Assembly (NCBI RefSeq): GCF_012927305.1 | Contig: NZ_JABBGH010000004.1 | Location: 62,001 to 126,000 of the forward strand | From: Hymenobacter polaris | GTDB lineage: Bacteria; Bacteroidota; Bacteroidia; Cytophagales; Hymenobacteraceae | Reading direction: 5' to 3' | DNA: 64,000 nt | Shown: one piece after another, positions 61,486-64,000 of the stretch | Layout of the letters: each line of letters starts with the position of its first letter | How positions within the stretch are numbered: the stretch's first letter is position 1 | Position numbers and translations under genes: made by a program | The notes under the pieces: generated by a model | The model's database searches: none | What the model was told of the DNA's origin: nothing | What the model saw: the letters and a program-made list of their open reading frames with translations, nothing else

Positions 61486-62841
61486 CTAGCGCACGGTCAG
61501 CAAGTCTTCTAACCGCGTCGTAAACGCCGGTGACTGCCAGTGTGCTTGCCCCTGCCAAGGCGCGCGCGTATGTCCCGCCATGACGGCTAGCGCGGGCACG
61601 GTACTGCCTAGCCGCACGGTACCGCGGCCGTAGCGGGCATTCAGGGCATCAACCTGGGCCATCAAGTCGGCCCGCTTGGTGACCAGCACCGGGGCCGGCG
61701 GCACCACCACAGCCGCGGGTGCCGCAAACAGCCCCAACTGCTGCCCACTACTGGGCGGTTCCAGCCCGTCGAGCACTACCCCGGCCTTGTGGTAGACGGT
61801 GCCCGGTTCCCAAACCCGCGCTAGTAAGTGCGCGGCATAACGGGCCAGCACCAGCGTATCGGCCGTAGGGCCGCCTGGTAGCGTCAGGGTGGCTGAGCGC
61901 GAATAGGGCGGGGGCACCCGGGAGTCAAAGCGATTCTTCTGCACGTACACCGTCAGCACGTAAGCCTGGTCGCCCTGCCGGCGCAGCTTTTCCGCGGCCC
62001 GCGACAGAAACGAGGTAACGGCCGCCAGTACGTCGGCCTGGGCCGTGAGCGGCCGGCCAAAGGTGCGCGAGCAACTGATACTTTGTCGACTGAGGGTGCC
62101 GTCTTCCGAAGGGTGCAGCCCGGCGCAGGGGTAGCCTTGCAGTTCGCGCACCAAGCGGGCCCCAACTACGCCGCCCAGCATTTTGCGAGCCCAGGCCTCG
62201 CTGACCTTGGCCAGGTCCGCCGCCGAGTCGATGCCGACGGCCGTGAGCTTGTGGGCATACTGGCGGCCGATGCCCCACACATCGCCTATGGCCACTTGCC
62301 CTAGGGCCCAACGGCGGCGCTCGGGCGAGTCAAGGTACAGCACCCCACCCAGGGCCGCGTCCTTCTTCGCCAGCCGGTTGGCAAGTTTGGCTAGGGTCTT
62401 GGTCGGGGCCACCCCTACGCAGGTTGGGATACCGGTGCGCTGTTTGACCTGCGCCCGAATTTCGCTCGCTAGTTCGTCCAACTTGCCTAGGTAGGGGGTA
62501 AGGTGGCGTTGCAGCCCGCCTAGGTCCAGGAAGGCCTCGTCGATGGAGTAGATTTCTACCCCCGGCACGGTCTGCCCCAGGTAGTGCATCACCCGCCGCG
62601 ACATGTCGCCATAGAGGGCGTAGTTGCTGGAAAAAACCTGCACCCCGTGCTGCCGCAACTGCTCCCGGACCTGGAAGTAGGGCTCCCCCATTTTGAGGCC
62701 TAGGGCCTTGGCCTCCTGGGAGCGCGAAATGATGCAGCTGTCGTTGTTGCTGAGCACCACCACGGGCTGGCCTTCAAGCCGGGGCTGAAAGACGCGCTCG
62801 CAACTCACGTAGAAGTTATTGCAATCCACCAGCCCGAACAT
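61486..62841 (-). CDS. umuC: Y-family DNA polymerase UmuC (Pol V catalytic subunit)
   Basis: 451 residues from the ATG at 62841, 5 nt after umuD. Palm motifs: GLVDCNNFYVSCERVF (first metal Asp), YSIDEAFLDL (catalytic Asp-Glu), and VGVAPTKTLAKLANRLAK. A helix-hairpin-helix (AIGDVWGIGRQYAHKLTAVGI) and a little-finger domain (SRTFGRPLTAQADVL) follow. The C-terminal DUF4113-like tail is present (MAQVDALNARYGRGTVRLG). It carries out error-prone translesion synthesis after DNA damage. Confidence 0.96.
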   Translation of the reverse strand: MFGLVDCNNFYVSCERVFQPRLEGQPVVVLSNNDSCIISRSQEAKALGLKMGEPYFQVREQLRQHGVQVFSSNYALYGDMSRRVMHYLGQTVPGVEIYSIDEAFLDLGGLQRHLTPYLGKLDELASEIRAQVKQRTGIPTCVGVAPTKTLAKLANRLAKKDAALGGVLYLDSPERRRWALGQVAIGDVWGIGRQYAHKLTAVGIDSAADLAKVSEAWARKMLGGVVGARLVRELQGYPCAGLHPSEDGTLSRQSISCSRTFGRPLTAQADVLAAVTSFLSRAAEKLRRQGDQAYVLTVYVQKNRFDSRVPPPYSRSATLTLPGGPTADTLVLARYAAHLLARVWEPGTVYHKAGVVLDGLEPPSSGQQLGLFAAPAAVVVPPAPVLVTKRADLMAQVDALNARYGRGTVRLGSTVPALAVMAGHTRAPWQGQAHWQSPAFTTRLEDLLTVR

Positions 62842-62846
62842 AGCGC

Positions 62847-63317
62847 CTAATCGTAGCTTTGTATAAGCGCCGTGAGCCGGCCCGGAATGAGTTCGTGCAC
62901 CACGTGCGTCACCACGCCCCAGATGTGCACCTCGCCCGTGTCGCGCACGCAGTAAGGCTGGTAGGCGGGGTTGGCGGGCACCAGCCACCAGTCCTCGCCC
63001 CGCAGCTCTAGGCGCTTCACCGTGCAATCGCCTTCGATAACCGCCACCACGATGTGCCCGTGGTCGGCCGTCAAGTGCTTGTCCACCGCCAGCAGGTCGC
63101 CGGCGTGAATTTCCGCCCCGGCCATGCTCTCGCCCATCACGCGCACCAGGTAGGTCGCGTCGGGGTGACGAAACAGTAGCTTGTTGAGGTCAAACAGGCC
63201 TTCCAGCTCGTCGGTGGCCGGCGAAGGAAAGCCGGCCGATATCCGGCAGCTAAAGACGGGCAGGTAAGCGCCAGGCAGGGGCGCTTCCTGCACCGGAATG
63301 AGCAAAACGTCGTGCAT
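62847..63317 (-). CDS. umuD: UmuD, S24-family self-cleaving subunit of Pol V
   Basis: 156 residues. The auto-cleavage site is A28-G29 (ISAGFPSP), with catalytic S64 in MGESM and K101 in CTVKRLEL, matching the LexA/UmuD peptidase. After RecA-stimulated cleavage UmuD' joins UmuC. The gene is first in the umuDC operon. The region upstream holds the palindrome CTAATCGCATTAG, which could be the damage-response operator. Confidence 0.95.
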   Translation of the reverse strand: MHDVLLIPVQEAPLPGAYLPVFSCRISAGFPSPATDELEGLFDLNKLLFRHPDATYLVRVMGESMAGAEIHAGDLLAVDKHLTADHGHIVVAVIEGDCTVKRLELRGEDWWLVPANPAYQPYCVRDTGEVHIWGVVTHVVHELIPGRLTALIQSYD

Positions 63318-63363
63318 AAGGCGCTAGCAGCTAAAGGGGAGCGGACCCCAAAGTAAACGACTG

Positions 63364-63376
63364 CTAATCGCATTAG
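63364..63376. promoter_or_regulatory. Palindrome upstream of umuDC
   Basis: CTAATCGCATTAG is a perfect 5+5 bp palindrome, 46 nt upstream of umuD. A TTACTTTG box lies on the minus strand at 63349-63356. An SOS role is inferred from position; no Bacteroidota LexA consensus was recognised. Confidence 0.35.
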
Positions 63377-63564
63377 GCTATTAGGCAACTATTCGTGTTA
63401 GCATGAGTGCTTGACAATCAGCCGTAAATACTTTTTAGCGTTAAGCTCAGCAGCAGTACAAAGCCTTCGCCGTGAGTGGAATAGTTGCCGGGGCAACTTG
63501 ACAAGGCTAGGCTGTACCACGTAGCTTAGTAAGCTGATTTCGCCAATTGCCCTATCACGACCAG

Positions 63565-64000
63565 ATGGCCACTACTAAAAAATTACGCTATGCTATCGAC
63601 GAGGACCAGCACCCGGCCACCTGGGAAACAAGCGTCGATACGGAATATGAGGAAGCGCCGCCCGGTGACTTCCCCGAAGTGGTGGACGCGGACTACGAGC
63701 TGGCGGCTGACCCCGATTACGACGATACCGGGCAGGTAGCATATGACGACATAGCGGACCCTGATTACGGGGACGAAGTAGCGGGGCTAATGCCAGTCAC
63801 CGCAGAGAAAGCAGCCGAAGCCCCCGCGCCAGTCACGCAGCGCCCGCAGGCGGGGGGCTTTACCTACGTGTTAGGCCGCGCCGTACTACCCATGACGCAA
63901 GAGCAGTCGTACCCCATTGTCTGGCGCGGGTACCTAAAGGAGCGCCACCCAGACACGGGCCTGCTACACCGGGTGCCGGTGTATCGCCTTGCGGACGGCT
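63565..64000 (+). CDS. Acidic protein of unknown function, 5' part
   Basis: An open frame from ATG 63565 runs off the window (145 codons, no stop). The N-terminal 90 residues are very acidic with repeated Asp-Pro-Asp-Tyr units (ADPDYDDTG, ADPDYGDEV), then a Pro/Ala linker and a more folded stretch (FTYVLGRAVLPMTQEQSYPIVWRGYLKERHPDTG). It diverges from umuDC across 247 nt. Function unknown. Confidence 0.6.
   Translation, partial: MATTKKLRYAIDEDQHPATWETSVDTEYEEAPPGDFPEVVDADYELAADPDYDDTGQVAYDDIADPDYGDEVAGLMPVTAEKAAEAPAPVTQRPQAGGFTYVLGRAVLPMTQEQSYPIVWRGYLKERHPDTGLLHRVPVYRLADG

Noticed and set aside
1..64000. CRISPR arrays, tRNA or rRNA genes
   Set aside because: No regularly spaced identical repeats, no cloverleaf or rRNA-like conserved stretch was recognised by eye.

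Overview
The window looks like a chromosomal segment of a high-GC member of the Bacteroidota, most like Hymenobacter (Cytophagales). This is inferred from the gene content, not from a marker gene. It carries a SusC/SusD pair, type IX secretion (T9SS) sorting domains and a gliding-motility type C-terminal domain, and Bacteroidota-style -7 boxes (TAnnTTTG). GC is high in the core genes and clearly lower in the accessory blocks. No rRNA, tRNA or CRISPR array was seen.

Layout. (1) 1-10318: a polysaccharide utilisation locus with a SusC 3' end, SusD, a GH2 beta-galactosidase, a GH31 alpha-xylosidase-like enzyme with a PA14 insert, and a GH95-like enzyme cut off at its C-terminal side. The set suggests side-chain removal from a xyloglucan-like glycan. 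(2) 10318-17166: a Tn3-family transposon with near-identical 39-bp ends. It carries four unknown passenger genes, tnpR, and a tnpA broken by three in-frame stops. (3) 17.2-24.5 kb: accessory genes, namely a Crp-like regulator with a palindromic operator next to an SDR and an ABM monooxygenase, a Fic protein, a serine recombinase, a 14-repeat RCC1 T9SS protein and a lipoprotein. (4) 24.9-38.2 kb: a membrane-tethered HTH sensor, a tail-fibre-like S74 protein, T9SS-exported proteins, an SDR/AraC pair, a 150-bp MITE-like element and a YgjP-type metalloprotease.

(5) 38.4-50.7 kb: an AT-richer probable defence island. Two paralogous zinc-ribbon genes bracket a YhcG/DUF1016 nuclease and a two-gene Argonaute operon. 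The Argonaute is long, keeps a MID 5'-end pocket and appears catalytically dead (long-B type). It overlaps a PD-(D/E)XK nuclease gene by ATGA. Next comes a three-gene operon, also with overlapping stop/start codons: a four-TM protein with an SPFH-like cytosolic part, a HerA-like ATPase and a charged repeat protein. I cannot match this second operon to a named system.

(6) 51.2-53.5 kb: a GNAT acetyltransferase, then a nucleoside hydrolase diverging from a degenerate-Nudix regulator with two tandem palindromic operators between them. (7) 53.7-57.9 kb: lipoproteins, small unknown proteins and a third serine recombinase. (8) 58.4-64 kb: a frameshifted POT peptide transporter, an exported amidohydrolase, the umuDC error-prone polymerase operon, and the start of an acidic protein that runs off the window.

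Functions come from motif reading only, with no database search.
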